A stretch of 64,000 nucleotides of DNA from Pseudomonas jinjuensis (lineage in GTDB: Bacteria; Pseudomonadota; Gammaproteobacteria; Pseudomonadales; Pseudomonadaceae). Below are positions 1 through 9,365 of this stretch, piece after piece. The stretch's first letter is position 1. Every line of letters starts with the position of its first letter. The stretch is from NCBI RefSeq assembly GCF_900103845.1, contig NZ_FNIJ01000007.1, positions 62,001 to 126,000 of the forward strand, written 5' to 3'. The position numbers were made by a program, and so were the translations under genes. The notes under the pieces are model-generated. The model was given only the letters and a program-made list of their open reading frames with translations, was not told where the DNA came from and ran no database searches.

Positions 1-436
1 CGAACACGCGCCCGATGCGCGCCTCGACGGCGTGCTGGTCGCCCGCCAGCTGCAGGGCGGCGTCGAGTGCTTCATGGGCATCCAGCGCGACCCGCAGTTC
101 GGTCCGGTGGCGGTGTTCGGCCTTGGCGGCATTTTCGTCGAGGTGCTCAAGGACGTAGTATTCCGCCGCTGCCCGTTCGGCGTCGACGAAGCCGAACAGA
201 TGATCCGCAGCATCAAGGGCGCACCGCTGCTGCTGGGCGCCCGTGGTCGCCCGGTGACCGACATCAAGGCGCTGTCGCGGGTGCTCGCGCAGCTCTCGCA
301 GTTCGCCGCCGAGGCTGGTCCGCGCCTGCGTTCGGTCGATCTCAACCCGGTCTTCGCCATGCCCGAGGGGCAGGGCGCCTGGGCCGCCGACGCGGTGCTG
401 GAAGTGGAGGAGGTGGCCCATGGCGCTGAATCCTGA
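1..436 (+). CDS. Acyl-CoA synthetase (NDP-forming), C-terminal part, cut by the window edge
   Basis: The 5' end lies outside the window. The visible residues resemble the C-terminal ATP-grasp (subunit beta-like) part of NDP-forming acyl-CoA synthetases: the run FGLGGIFVEVLKDVVFRRCP, then an ATP-grasp-like end containing SVDLNPVFAMPEG, as in the acetyl-CoA synthetase / Pat / FerA-type superfamily. Such enzymes activate carboxylic acids to CoA thioesters with release of ADP or AMP. The stop overlaps the next gene (start at 420) by 17 bases, so the two are translationally linked. As first visible gene of a beta-oxidation-like operon it is probably the substrate-activating ligase. Substrate unknown. 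Confidence 0.8.
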   Translation, partial: EHAPDARLDGVLVARQLQGGVECFMGIQRDPQFGPVAVFGLGGIFVEVLKDVVFRRCPFGVDEAEQMIRSIKGAPLLLGARGRPVTDIKALSRVLAQLSQFAAEAGPRLRSVDLNPVFAMPEGQGAWAADAVLEVEEVAHGAES

Positions 437-1286
437 GCACCTGCTGAACTACCCGATCCCCGAAGTGCGGCAGCGTTTCAGCCGCCACGACAGCGCCTTC
501 TATGCACTGTCGGTGGGCCTTGGCGCCGACCCCATGGACGAGCACCAACTGGCCTTCGTCGACGCCAACCGCGACCTCCAGGCGCTGCCCTGCATGGCGG
601 TGGTGCTGGGGCATCCCGGCTTCTGGCTGGGCAACCCGGACACCGGCGTCGACGCCCTGCGCCTGGTGCATGGCGAGCAGAGCATCGAGTGGCTCAAGCC
701 GCTGCCGGTGGAAGGCGAGGTGATCGGCCGCACCCGCGTCACCGGACTGGTGGACAAGGGCACCGGCAAGGGCGCGCTGCTCTACAGCGAGAAGGTCGTC
801 AGCGACGCGCAGAGCGGCGAAGTGCTGGCAATCGCCCGCGGCACCACCTTCCTGCGCGGTGACGGCGGCTTCGGTGGCGACAGCCAGTCGCTGAGCCAGC
901 CGCACCGCCTGCCCGAGCGTGCGCCGGACCTGCTCATCGACCTGCCGACGCGCCCCGAGCAGGCGTTGTACTACCGGCTCAACGGCGACGACAACCCGAT
1001 CCACGCCAGCCCGGCGGCGGCCGCGCGCGGTGGCTTCCCACGGCCGATCCTGCATGGCCTGTGCACCCTCGGCGTGGCCTTCCACGCGCTGCTGCGCGGT
1101 GTCGCCGACTACCGCGCGGAGCGCTTCGCCCACCTGCAGGTGCGCTTCTCCGCCCCGGTGTTCCCGGGCGAAACCCTGCGCACCGAAATCTGGAACGACG
1201 GCTCCTTCCGCACCCGCGTCGTCGAGCGCGACGTGGTGGTGCTGGACAACGGCCACGTGCGCCTGACCCCGGGGAGTACCGACTGA
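420..1286 (+). CDS. MaoC-type double hot-dog enoyl-CoA hydratase
   Basis: 288 aa with two hot-dog halves. The second half carries the hydratase-2 motif GDDNPIH (Asp190, His195 as likely catalytic pair), followed by the glycine-rich GGFPRPILHGLC segment typical of the (R)-specific hydratase domain of multifunctional enzyme type 2. Expected to hydrate a 2-enoyl-CoA to a 3-hydroxyacyl-CoA in the cytoplasm. It overlaps the acyl-CoA synthetase end, and the following transporter starts about 55 bases downstream, so it is part of the operon. With the SDR at 6191 it could form the (R)-hydratase/dehydrogenase pair of a beta-oxidation spiral, but an enoyl-CoA hydratase of the other fold is also present at 4217. 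Confidence 0.85.
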   Translation: MALNPEHLLNYPIPEVRQRFSRHDSAFYALSVGLGADPMDEHQLAFVDANRDLQALPCMAVVLGHPGFWLGNPDTGVDALRLVHGEQSIEWLKPLPVEGEVIGRTRVTGLVDKGTGKGALLYSEKVVSDAQSGEVLAIARGTTFLRGDGGFGGDSQSLSQPHRLPERAPDLLIDLPTRPEQALYYRLNGDDNPIHASPAAAARGGFPRPILHGLCTLGVAFHALLRGVADYRAERFAHLQVRFSAPVFPGETLRTEIWNDGSFRTRVVERDVVVLDNGHVRLTPGSTD

Positions 1287-1340
1287 ACCGGGCAGGCATG
1301 GCGTGACGACGACCTCAACCAACCTTCGAGAACAACAACA

Positions 1341-2711
1341 ATGAACGGATCCGACAGCTTGGCCCAGGGCACCGCGATACCGCGGCGGACCCTGGTCATC
1401 GCATTCCTCTTCTGCTTCCTTGGCCTGCTGGCCGACGGCGCGGACCTGATGTTCCTCGCCTACAGCCTGAACAGCCTCAAGGCCGAGTTCGGCCTGAGCA
1501 ACTTCGAGGCGGGCTCGCTGGGCAGCATCACCCTGGCCGGCATGGCCATCGGCGGTATCTACGGTGGCTGGGCGTGCGACCGCTTCGGCCGGGTGCGCGT
1601 GGTGACCTGGACCATCCTGGTGTTTTCCGTGGGCACCGCCCTGCTGGGGCTGGCGCACAACTACTGGGCGTTCGCGCTGATCCGCTTCGTCTCCTCGCTG
1701 GGCCTGGGCTCGCTGTTCGTGGCCTGCAACATCCTGATGTCCGAGTTCGTCACCGCGAAGTACCGCACCACCATCCTGGCGACCATGCAGGCCGGCTGGA
1801 CCGTGGGCTACCTGGTGGCGACGGTGCTCGCCGGGCAGATCATCCCGGACTACGGCTGGCGCGCGCTGTTCTTCACCGCCATTGGCGCGGCGCTGATCTG
1901 CCTGGCGTTGCGCCCGTGGGTGCCGGAGTCGCCGTCCTGGCTGGCCGCCCGCGCGCAACGCGGGCAGCAGGCAGTCAGCGGCCGCCAGCAGAGCGCGCCC
2001 AGCGGCGGCATGCGCCAGTTGCTGGTCGACCCGTCGACACGGCGCATGTTCGTGCTCTGGAGCCTCACCTCGTGCTTCCTGCTGTTCGGCTACTACGGCA
2101 CCAACAACTGGATGCCCTCGTACCTGGAAAGCGAGCTGGGCATGAACTTCAAGTCCATGACCGGCTACATGGTCGGCACCTACACCGCGATGATCCTCGG
2201 CAAGGTGCTCGCCGGCATCGCCTCGGACCGCTTCGGCCGCCGCGCCACCTTCGCCGCCGGCGCCATCGGCACCGCCATCTTCATGCCGGTGATCGTGTTC
2301 TGGCACACCCCGGACAACATCGTCTGGATCCTCGCGCTGTTCGGCTTCATCTATGGCGTGCCGGTGGGCGTGCTCGCCACCTACATGACCGAGAGCTTCT
2401 CCACCCAGGTGCGCGGCGCTGCCGTCGGTACCTCCTACAACCTCGGCCGCATCGGCGCGGCGGTGGCCCCGGCGGCCATCGGCCTGCTGGCCTCCCACGT
2501 GTCCATCGGCGCGGGCTTCCTGGTGATGGGCATCACCTACGTCATCACCGGCCTGATCCCGGCGCTGTTCATCCCCAACCGCCTGTTCGACCCGAACCGC
2601 GAGGCGCGCAGTGCGCAAGCCGACGCGGTAGCCGCGCCGCAAGCGCATACGGCGATGAGCAGCGCGACCCGCCCGCTGGGCCAGCCGGCCACCGGGGAGA
2701 GCCCGCGATGA
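1341..2711 (+). CDS. MFS transporter, aromatic acid:H+ symporter (AAHS)-like
   Basis: 456 aa with about twelve hydrophobic segments. The motif between TM2 and TM3, GGWACDRFGRVRV, and its second-half copy, AGIASDRFGRRA, are the major facilitator signature. TM1 contains LLADGADLMFLAY, resembling the D-G-x-D motif of AAHS (PcaK/BenK-type) carriers. Probably imports the carboxylic acid processed by the surrounding CoA-dependent enzymes, working with the OprD porin at 7327. The last codons overlap the start of the thioesterase gene (ATGA), which supports one transcript. The AAHS assignment suggests an aromatic or cyclic acid but does not prove it. Confidence 0.85.
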   Translation: MNGSDSLAQGTAIPRRTLVIAFLFCFLGLLADGADLMFLAYSLNSLKAEFGLSNFEAGSLGSITLAGMAIGGIYGGWACDRFGRVRVVTWTILVFSVGTALLGLAHNYWAFALIRFVSSLGLGSLFVACNILMSEFVTAKYRTTILATMQAGWTVGYLVATVLAGQIIPDYGWRALFFTAIGAALICLALRPWVPESPSWLAARAQRGQQAVSGRQQSAPSGGMRQLLVDPSTRRMFVLWSLTSCFLLFGYYGTNNWMPSYLESELGMNFKSMTGYMVGTYTAMILGKVLAGIASDRFGRRATFAAGAIGTAIFMPVIVFWHTPDNIVWILALFGFIYGVPVGVLATYMTESFSTQVRGAAVGTSYNLGRIGAAVAPAAIGLLASHVSIGAGFLVMGITYVITGLIPALFIPNRLFDPNREARSAQADAVAAPQAHTAMSSATRPLGQPATGESPR

Positions 2712-3154
2712 CCGACCTCGCTGCAGCAGGAACCGCGACCGGGCTGGAGATGTTCCCCAGCGGCAGATTCACCTTCCAGGAGTTCCTCGGCCTGGAGCGC
2801 TGGGTCGATGGCGAGGTGGTGCGGGTGCGCCTGCGCCACCGCCCGGAGCTGATGAACTACATCGACAGCTTCCACGGCGGGGTGCTGATGAGCGTACTCG
2901 ACGCCGCCATGGCCGGGGCGATCCGCGCTGTGCTGCCGGGTTGCTCGATGGTCACCATCGACATGGCCACCCACTTCATGGGCAGCACCCGCGGCGAGCT
3001 CAACGCCGTCGGCCGGGTGCTGCGCCGCACCCGCACGCTGTGCTTCTGCGCGGCGGAAATCTTCGACGAAGCCGGCGAGCTGATCGCCAGCGCCACCGGC
3101 AGTTTCAAGTACCGGCCCGCTGCGGCCGGCACTGTTCAACCGACACGGGAATGA
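2708..3154 (+). CDS. PaaI-family hot-dog thioesterase
   Basis: 148 aa single hot-dog protein. The helix segment with H56-G-G and D65 (FHGGVLMSVLDAAM) is typical of PaaI/4HBT-II thioesterases, where the Asp acts in hydrolysis of acyl- or aroyl-CoA. It starts with an ATG overlapping the stop of the MFS gene (ATGA) and ends four bases before the next gene. Likely recycles CoA from dead-end thioesters made by the pathway. Substrate range cannot be inferred. Confidence 0.8.
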   Translation: MTDLAAAGTATGLEMFPSGRFTFQEFLGLERWVDGEVVRVRLRHRPELMNYIDSFHGGVLMSVLDAAMAGAIRAVLPGCSMVTIDMATHFMGSTRGELNAVGRVLRRTRTLCFCAAEIFDEAGELIASATGSFKYRPAAAGTVQPTRE

Positions 3155-3158
3155 CGAT

Positions 3159-4217
3159 ATGAGCGACAACACCGCGATGGCCGAGGAACGCGAAGAGCGC
3201 CTGCGGCTGATACGTGACAGCGCCGCCTCACTGGTGCCGCGCGGCGGCGACCTGGGCCGGGTGCGCCAACTGCGCTTCCAGGCGCAGGGCATCGACCGTG
3301 ACGCCTGGAGCGAAGTCTGCGCCATGGGTTGGCCGGGCCTGCGCCTGGGCGAAGAACAGGGCGGCAGCGGCCTGGGCATGGCCGAGTACGCGGCGCTGCT
3401 GGAGGAGCTGGGACGCGGCCTGCTGCCCGAGCCGTTGATCGAGGCGAACCTGGTGGCGCCGCTGCTGCCCGTCGCCGAGCGCGCCGCGCTGCTGGCCGGT
3501 GAGCGGCTGATCCTGCCCGCCGGAATCGGCTACGAAGCTGGCGCCGCCTTGCCGGTGCTACGCGACGGCCAACTGCGTGGCGAGATCGCCCACGTTGCTC
3601 TGGGTGCTGCCGCCGATGCGTGGCTGGTGGCCTGCAACACTGGCCTCGCGCTGGTACAGCGCAATGCCGAGGGGCTGAGCGTTCACCAGGAACCGACCCA
3701 GGACGGTGGCCACCTGGCGCGCCTGCGGTTCGATGGCACGCCCGCGCAATTCGTCGAAGCTGCACCCGCTGCCCTCGATGAATCGGCACTGGCCTGCGCC
3801 GCCTACCTGGTGGGGCTGATGGACGCAGCCTTCGAACAGACCCGCGACTACCTCGGCGTGCGCCGCCAGTTCGGCCGCGAGATCGGCAGCTTCCAGTCGC
3901 TGCAGCACCGCATGGTCGACCTGAAGCTGCAGATCGAACTGGCCCGCGCCATCGTCGGCGAGGCGGCCACCGCGCTGGACGAAGGCGCACCGGCCCCGCA
4001 GGTGCAGCGCCTGGTGTCCACCGCCAAGGTGCGCGCCGCCGAAGCGGCCATGCTGGTGACCCGCCAGGCGATCCAGCTGCACGGCGGTATCGGCTACACC
4101 GACGAGGCTGACATCGGCCTGTTTCTGCGCCGCGCCATGGTGCTGCTCAACAGCCAGGGTTCGCTGGCCTTCCACCGGGCGCGCTACATCGCCCTGCTGC
4201 AGGCGGAGGTGGCGTGA
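3159..4217 (+). CDS. Acyl-CoA dehydrogenase (352 aa)
   Basis: Cytoplasmic flavoprotein of the acyl-CoA dehydrogenase superfamily: N-terminal helical domain with WPGLRLGEEQGGSGLGMAEY, a middle beta domain, and a C-terminal helical domain with VRRQFGREIGSFQSLQHRMVD and IQLHGGIGYTDEADIG. It is shorter than housekeeping FadE-type enzymes. At the C-terminal position where the canonical Y-E-G-T motif lies it reads LNSQGSLAF, so the usual catalytic Glu is not obvious. A second dehydrogenase lies two genes downstream; the two may form a hetero-oligomer as described for actinobacterial steroid-degrading enzymes, which is inference. The stop overlaps the next start (TGATG). Confidence 0.85.
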   Translation: MSDNTAMAEEREERLRLIRDSAASLVPRGGDLGRVRQLRFQAQGIDRDAWSEVCAMGWPGLRLGEEQGGSGLGMAEYAALLEELGRGLLPEPLIEANLVAPLLPVAERAALLAGERLILPAGIGYEAGAALPVLRDGQLRGEIAHVALGAAADAWLVACNTGLALVQRNAEGLSVHQEPTQDGGHLARLRFDGTPAQFVEAAPAALDESALACAAYLVGLMDAAFEQTRDYLGVRRQFGREIGSFQSLQHRMVDLKLQIELARAIVGEAATALDEGAPAPQVQRLVSTAKVRAAEAAMLVTRQAIQLHGGIGYTDEADIGLFLRRAMVLLNSQGSLAFHRARYIALLQAEVA

Positions 4218-4981
4218 TGAGCGAGATGCTGCTGCAGGAAACACTCGGTACGGTGCGCCTTCTGCGCTTCAACAACCCAACGCGGCGCAATGCGCTGTCC
4301 CCCGCGTTGCGCGCCGAGCTGCTCGAAGCGCTGCGCGAAGCGGACGCCGATCCCGCCGTGCGCAGCGTGGTCCTCACCGGTTCGGCGGACGTCTTCAGCG
4401 CCGGTGGTGACCTCAGCGACATGCACGTCACCGACCTCAACGCCGGCCGCGTGCGCATGCAGAAGAACGCCGACCTGATCCGCCAGATGCTGCGCATGGG
4501 CAAGCCGATCATCGCCGCCATCGAAGGCTGGGCGGTGGGCGCCGGGCTGTCGGTGGCGCTGGCCTGCGACAGCCTGGTGTGCGGCGGCTCGGCGCGTTTC
4601 GCCGCCGGCTTCGGCAAGGTCGGGCTGCTTGCCGACCTCGGCCAACTGCACACCTTGCCGGCGCGCATCGGTGTCGGCCGGGCGCGGCAGGTGCTGATGT
4701 TCGGCCAGGTGATCGACGCCGAGGAAGCGCTGCGCATCGGCCTGGTGGACCAGCTCTGCGCACCGGGTGCCGCGCTGGACGCCGCTCTTGCGCTGGCCGC
4801 GAAGGTCGAGCAACAGGCGCCGCTGCCACTGGCCATGACCAAGGCCCTGCTGGCCGATGGCCTGGAGCTGCTGCTCGAACGCGAGGGCGATTTCCAGAGC
4901 CAGCTGTTCCTCAGCGCCGACCATGCCGAAGGCAAGGCGGCCTTCCTCGACAAGCGTTCCCCCGTTTTCAAAGGCCAGTGA
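4217..4981 (+). CDS. Enoyl-CoA hydratase/isomerase (crotonase family)
   Basis: 254 aa crotonase-fold protein. Oxyanion-hole segments are visible: SADVFSAGGDLSDM (first loop) and AIEGWAVGAGLSVALACDS (second loop). The start is the ATG at 4217, one base into the stop of the dehydrogenase gene; an in-frame GTG lies directly before it at 4214. Reaction: hydration or isomerisation of an enoyl-CoA intermediate. Lying between two acyl-CoA dehydrogenase genes with near-zero spacing, it clearly belongs to the operon. Crotonase members are too diverse to assign a substrate. Confidence 0.85.
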   Translation: MSEMLLQETLGTVRLLRFNNPTRRNALSPALRAELLEALREADADPAVRSVVLTGSADVFSAGGDLSDMHVTDLNAGRVRMQKNADLIRQMLRMGKPIIAAIEGWAVGAGLSVALACDSLVCGGSARFAAGFGKVGLLADLGQLHTLPARIGVGRARQVLMFGQVIDAEEALRIGLVDQLCAPGAALDAALALAAKVEQQAPLPLAMTKALLADGLELLLEREGDFQSQLFLSADHAEGKAAFLDKRSPVFKGQ

Positions 4982-4996
4982 GCCGAGGACATTGAA

Positions 4997-6142
4997 ATGA
5001 CCGATTACAACGCCCTCGAAGATGGCGAGTTCCGCCGGCTGGTGCGCGACTGGGTCGCCGCCAACTACCCCCAGCGCATCCGCAACCCGGCCCACCGCCT
5101 GGGCCGCGACGACACCTGGGAGTGGTACCAGGCACTGTCGAAACAGGGCTGGCTGTGCCCCGGCTGGCCGGTGCAGTTCGGCGGCATGGGCCTTTCTGCC
5201 GGCAAGCAGCTGATCATGATCGAGGAGATGGAAAACTACGGCTGCGCGCGCCTGCCCGACAGCGGCATCACCATGCTCGGCCCGCTGCTGATCCGCTACG
5301 GCAGCGACGCCCAGCGCGAGCGCTTCCTGCCGCGCATCCTGAGCGGCGAGGACATCTGGTGCCAGGGCTACAGCGAACCCAACGCCGGCTCCGACCTCGC
5401 CAGCCTGCGCACCGAGGCAGTGCTGCGTGACGGCGAGTGGGTGATCAACGGCCAGAAGACCTGGACCACTATGGGTACCGAGGCCAACTGGATCTTCGTG
5501 CTGGCGCGCACCGAGCGCAGCGCCAAGGCGCAGCAGGGCATCAGCTTCCTGCTGGTGCCGATGGACAGCCCCGGCGTCGAGGTGCGGCCGATCCTCAACC
5601 TGGAGCTGCAGGGCGAATTCTGCGAGGTGTTCTTCAACGACGTGCGCGTGCCGCAGGAGAACCTGGTCGGCGCGGTCAACCATGGCTGGGGCATGGCCAA
5701 GGCGCTGCTCGGCTTCGAGCGCATCTTCCTCGGTTCGCCCAAGCAGGCCACCTTCGCCCTCGAACGCCTGGTGCGCCTGGCTCGCCATCAGGGCCTGTGG
5801 GACGACCCGGTGTTCGCCCAGCGCTTCGCTGCCCTGAGCATGGACCTGGACTGCCACAAGGCGCTCTACGAACGCTTCGCCGAACGCCTGCGGCGCGGCG
5901 AGGAACTGGGCCCGGACGTTTCCCTGCTGAAGATCCACCAGTCCGAGCTGTACCAGCGCATCAGCGAGCTGGGGCTGGAGATCGCCGGCGCGGATTCGGC
6001 GCTGCTCAACCCCTTCGCCGACGATCCCGAACTGCACCCGGCGGGCATCTTCATCCAGTCGCGGCCGACCACCATCTACGGCGGCACCAACGAGATCCAG
6101 CGCAACATCCTGGCCAAGGCCGTGCTCGGCCTGCCGAGCTGA
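4997..6142 (+). CDS. Acyl-CoA dehydrogenase (381 aa)
   Basis: Second acyl-CoA dehydrogenase of the operon. Visible family signatures are GYSEPNAGSDLASLRT (acyl-CoA/FAD loop, about residues 128-143), the middle-domain GQKTWTTMG, and the C-terminal YGGTNEIQRNIL (361-372). At residue 362 Gly replaces the Glu that is the catalytic base in the Y-E-G-T motif of short- and medium-chain enzymes. Such substitutions are known in members that place the base elsewhere or pair with another subunit. The gene starts 15 bases after the enoyl-CoA hydratase and is followed after 48 bases by the SDR. Confidence 0.85.
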   Translation: MTDYNALEDGEFRRLVRDWVAANYPQRIRNPAHRLGRDDTWEWYQALSKQGWLCPGWPVQFGGMGLSAGKQLIMIEEMENYGCARLPDSGITMLGPLLIRYGSDAQRERFLPRILSGEDIWCQGYSEPNAGSDLASLRTEAVLRDGEWVINGQKTWTTMGTEANWIFVLARTERSAKAQQGISFLLVPMDSPGVEVRPILNLELQGEFCEVFFNDVRVPQENLVGAVNHGWGMAKALLGFERIFLGSPKQATFALERLVRLARHQGLWDDPVFAQRFAALSMDLDCHKALYERFAERLRRGEELGPDVSLLKIHQSELYQRISELGLEIAGADSALLNPFADDPELHPAGIFIQSRPTTIYGGTNEIQRNILAKAVLGLPS

Positions 6143-6190
6143 TCTGCGCGCAACGAACTCCCCGATTGAACGAACAGTAAGGAATTAGCG

Positions 6191-7108
6191 ATGACCCAAC
6201 GACTCAACGAAGGCAAGGTAGCGATCGTCACTGGCGCCGGTGGCGGCATCGGCCGCGAGATCGCCCTGGCCCTGGCCGACAGCGGCGCGCGGGTGCTGAT
6301 CAACGACATCGGCGTGTCCCTGCAGGGCGAGGGCGGCTCGGCTTCCCCGGCCGAGGAGACCCTCGGGCTGATCCGCCAGCGCGGCGGTGACGGCGCCATC
6401 AACACCGACAGCGTGTCGGACTGGGACAGCGCCCGGCGCATCGTCTCCAGCGCCATCGACGCCTTCGGTCGCGTCGACATCGTGGTGAACAACGCCGGCA
6501 TCCTGCGCGACACCATCTTCCACAAGATGAGTGCCGAGGACTGGCTGTCGGTGATCAACGTGCACCTCAACGGCAGCTTCTTCGTCAGCCGCGCCGCCGC
6601 CGAGCACTTCCGCGCGCAGAACAGCGGCACCTTCGTGCATATGAGCAGCACCTCGGGGCTGATCGGCAACTTCGGCCAGGCCAACTACTCGGCGGCCAAG
6701 CTGGGCATCGTTGCGCTGAGCAAGTCCATCGCCCTCGACATGCAGCGCTACAACGTGCGCTCCAACTGCATCGCACCCTTCGCCTGGAGCCGCATGACCG
6801 ACTCCATCCCGGCCGAGACGCCGGAGCAGAAGGCGCGGGTGGAAAACCTCCAGCGCATGACCCCGGACAAGAACGCGCCGCTGGCCGTTTACCTCGCTTC
6901 CGACGCCGCCAGTGCGGTCAACGGCCAGGTGTTTGCCGCGCGCAACCACGAGATCTTCCTGATGAGCCAGAGCCGCCCGCTGCGCAGCGTGCACAGCGAC
7001 AACGGCTGGACCCCGCAGAGCATCGCCGAGCACGGCATGCCCGCGCTGCGCGGCAGCTTCATGGACCTGGCGCGCAGCCCGGACGTGTTCTCCTGGGACC
7101 CGATCTGA
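6191..7108 (+). CDS. SDR-family dehydrogenase, 3-hydroxyacyl-CoA dehydrogenase-like
   Basis: 305 aa short-chain dehydrogenase: TGAGGGIG nucleotide-binding motif (residues 14-21), NNAG at 100-103, Ser of SSTSG, and catalytic Tyr166/Lys170 (YSAAK). The C-terminus is about 45 residues longer than in classical SDRs and resembles the dehydrogenase unit of peroxisomal MFE-2/17-beta-HSD4. It therefore fits oxidation of the 3-hydroxyacyl-CoA made by the MaoC hydratase of the same operon. RBS-like AAGGAATT lies upstream of the ATG. It is the last enzyme gene before the porin, with 218 bases between them. Confidence 0.85.
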   Translation: MTQRLNEGKVAIVTGAGGGIGREIALALADSGARVLINDIGVSLQGEGGSASPAEETLGLIRQRGGDGAINTDSVSDWDSARRIVSSAIDAFGRVDIVVNNAGILRDTIFHKMSAEDWLSVINVHLNGSFFVSRAAAEHFRAQNSGTFVHMSSTSGLIGNFGQANYSAAKLGIVALSKSIALDMQRYNVRSNCIAPFAWSRMTDSIPAETPEQKARVENLQRMTPDKNAPLAVYLASDAASAVNGQVFAARNHEIFLMSQSRPLRSVHSDNGWTPQSIAEHGMPALRGSFMDLARSPDVFSWDPI

Positions 7109-8577
<1,469 letters not shown>

Positions 8578-8647
8578 TCGGGAGTATGGGGGGGCGGTTT
8601 GGCCGGAATCACTCCGCCTGTGGCGGGAATGTCCCTTTCAGTAAAAG

Positions 8648-8694
8648 TCTGAACCATGATTCACTGAATTTCATGCAGTGAATCCGGATTCAGA
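8648..8694. promoter_or_regulatory. Large palindrome directly upstream of the tetR-type gene (probable operator)
   Basis: Perfect 9-bp arms GATTCACTG (8658-8666) and CAGTGAATC (8676-8684), plus outer perfect arms TCTGAA (8648-8653) and TTCAGA (8689-8694). Both pairs share the same centre, base 8671. The element ends two bases before the ATG of the TetR gene and so covers its ribosome-binding region and probably its promoter. This is what a TetR autorepressor site looks like; binding is inferred. Confidence 0.65.
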
Positions 8695-8696
8695 CC

Positions 8697-9365
8697 ATGG
8701 CCTATCGACATTCCCCAGCGCGGCTGCAAAAGGACGGCGAGCTGCGCGAACGCATCCTTAAGCTGGCGTTGGCGCGTGTCGCCGACGGCGGTTTCGCCGC
8801 ATTGACCATGCAGACCCTGGCCGATGCCGCCGGCATCGCCACCGGCAGCCTGTACCGCCATTTTCGCGGCAAGGGCGAACTGGCCGCCGAAGTCTTCGCC
8901 CGTGCCAGCCAGCGTGAGGTCGACGCCCTGGCTGTGCTGCTGAACGCTCCCGGCAGCGCCGCCGAGCGCCTGAGCCGGGGCTTGCGGCAGTTCGCCACGC
9001 GGGCCTGGGGCAGCCGGCAACTGGCCTTCGCGCTGATCGCCGAGCCGGTCGATGCGGAAGTCGACGAGCAGCGCCTGATCTACCGTGAAGCCTATGCCGA
9101 GCTGTTCGCCACCCTGCTGGAGCAGGGCATCGCCGCCGGCGAATTCCAGCCGCAGCCCGTACAACTGAGCGCCGCCTGCCTGGTCGGCGCCATCGCCGAG
9201 GCCCTGGTCGGCCCCCTCTCGCCGCCGGCCCGCGCTGTGCGGGACGCCGGCCACTCCAGCGTTTCCCTGGCGGACGTCAGCGACGCTCTCGTGCATTTCT
9301 GCCTGCGCGCCGTCGGTGCGCCAACGCCTGCCCTGTCCATACCTGCTACGGAGGACCAGCCATGA
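8697..9365 (+). CDS. TetR-family transcriptional regulator
   Basis: 222 aa. An N-terminal TetR helix-turn-helix (about residues 15-60: ILKLALARVADGGFAALTMQ, then LADAAGIATGSLYRHFRGKGEL) is followed by a divergent ligand-binding helical domain. The stop overlaps the start of the AidB-like gene by ATGA, so regulator and enzyme are co-translated. The palindrome at 8648-8694 is the likely operator, implying feedback control of both genes. From memory, P. aeruginosa has the same pair next to amn (PA3973/PA3972). Inducer unknown. Confidence 0.88.
   Translation: MAYRHSPARLQKDGELRERILKLALARVADGGFAALTMQTLADAAGIATGSLYRHFRGKGELAAEVFARASQREVDALAVLLNAPGSAAERLSRGLRQFATRAWGSRQLAFALIAEPVDAEVDEQRLIYREAYAELFATLLEQGIAAGEFQPQPVQLSAACLVGAIAEALVGPLSPPARAVRDAGHSSVSLADVSDALVHFCLRAVGAPTPALSIPATEDQP

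Noticed and set aside
342-2648. Long minus-strand open frame of 768 codons opposite the MaoC/MFS genes
   Set aside because: His/Gln/Ala/Gly-rich low-complexity product with no recognisable motif; it mirrors the + strand genes, which have clear protein families.
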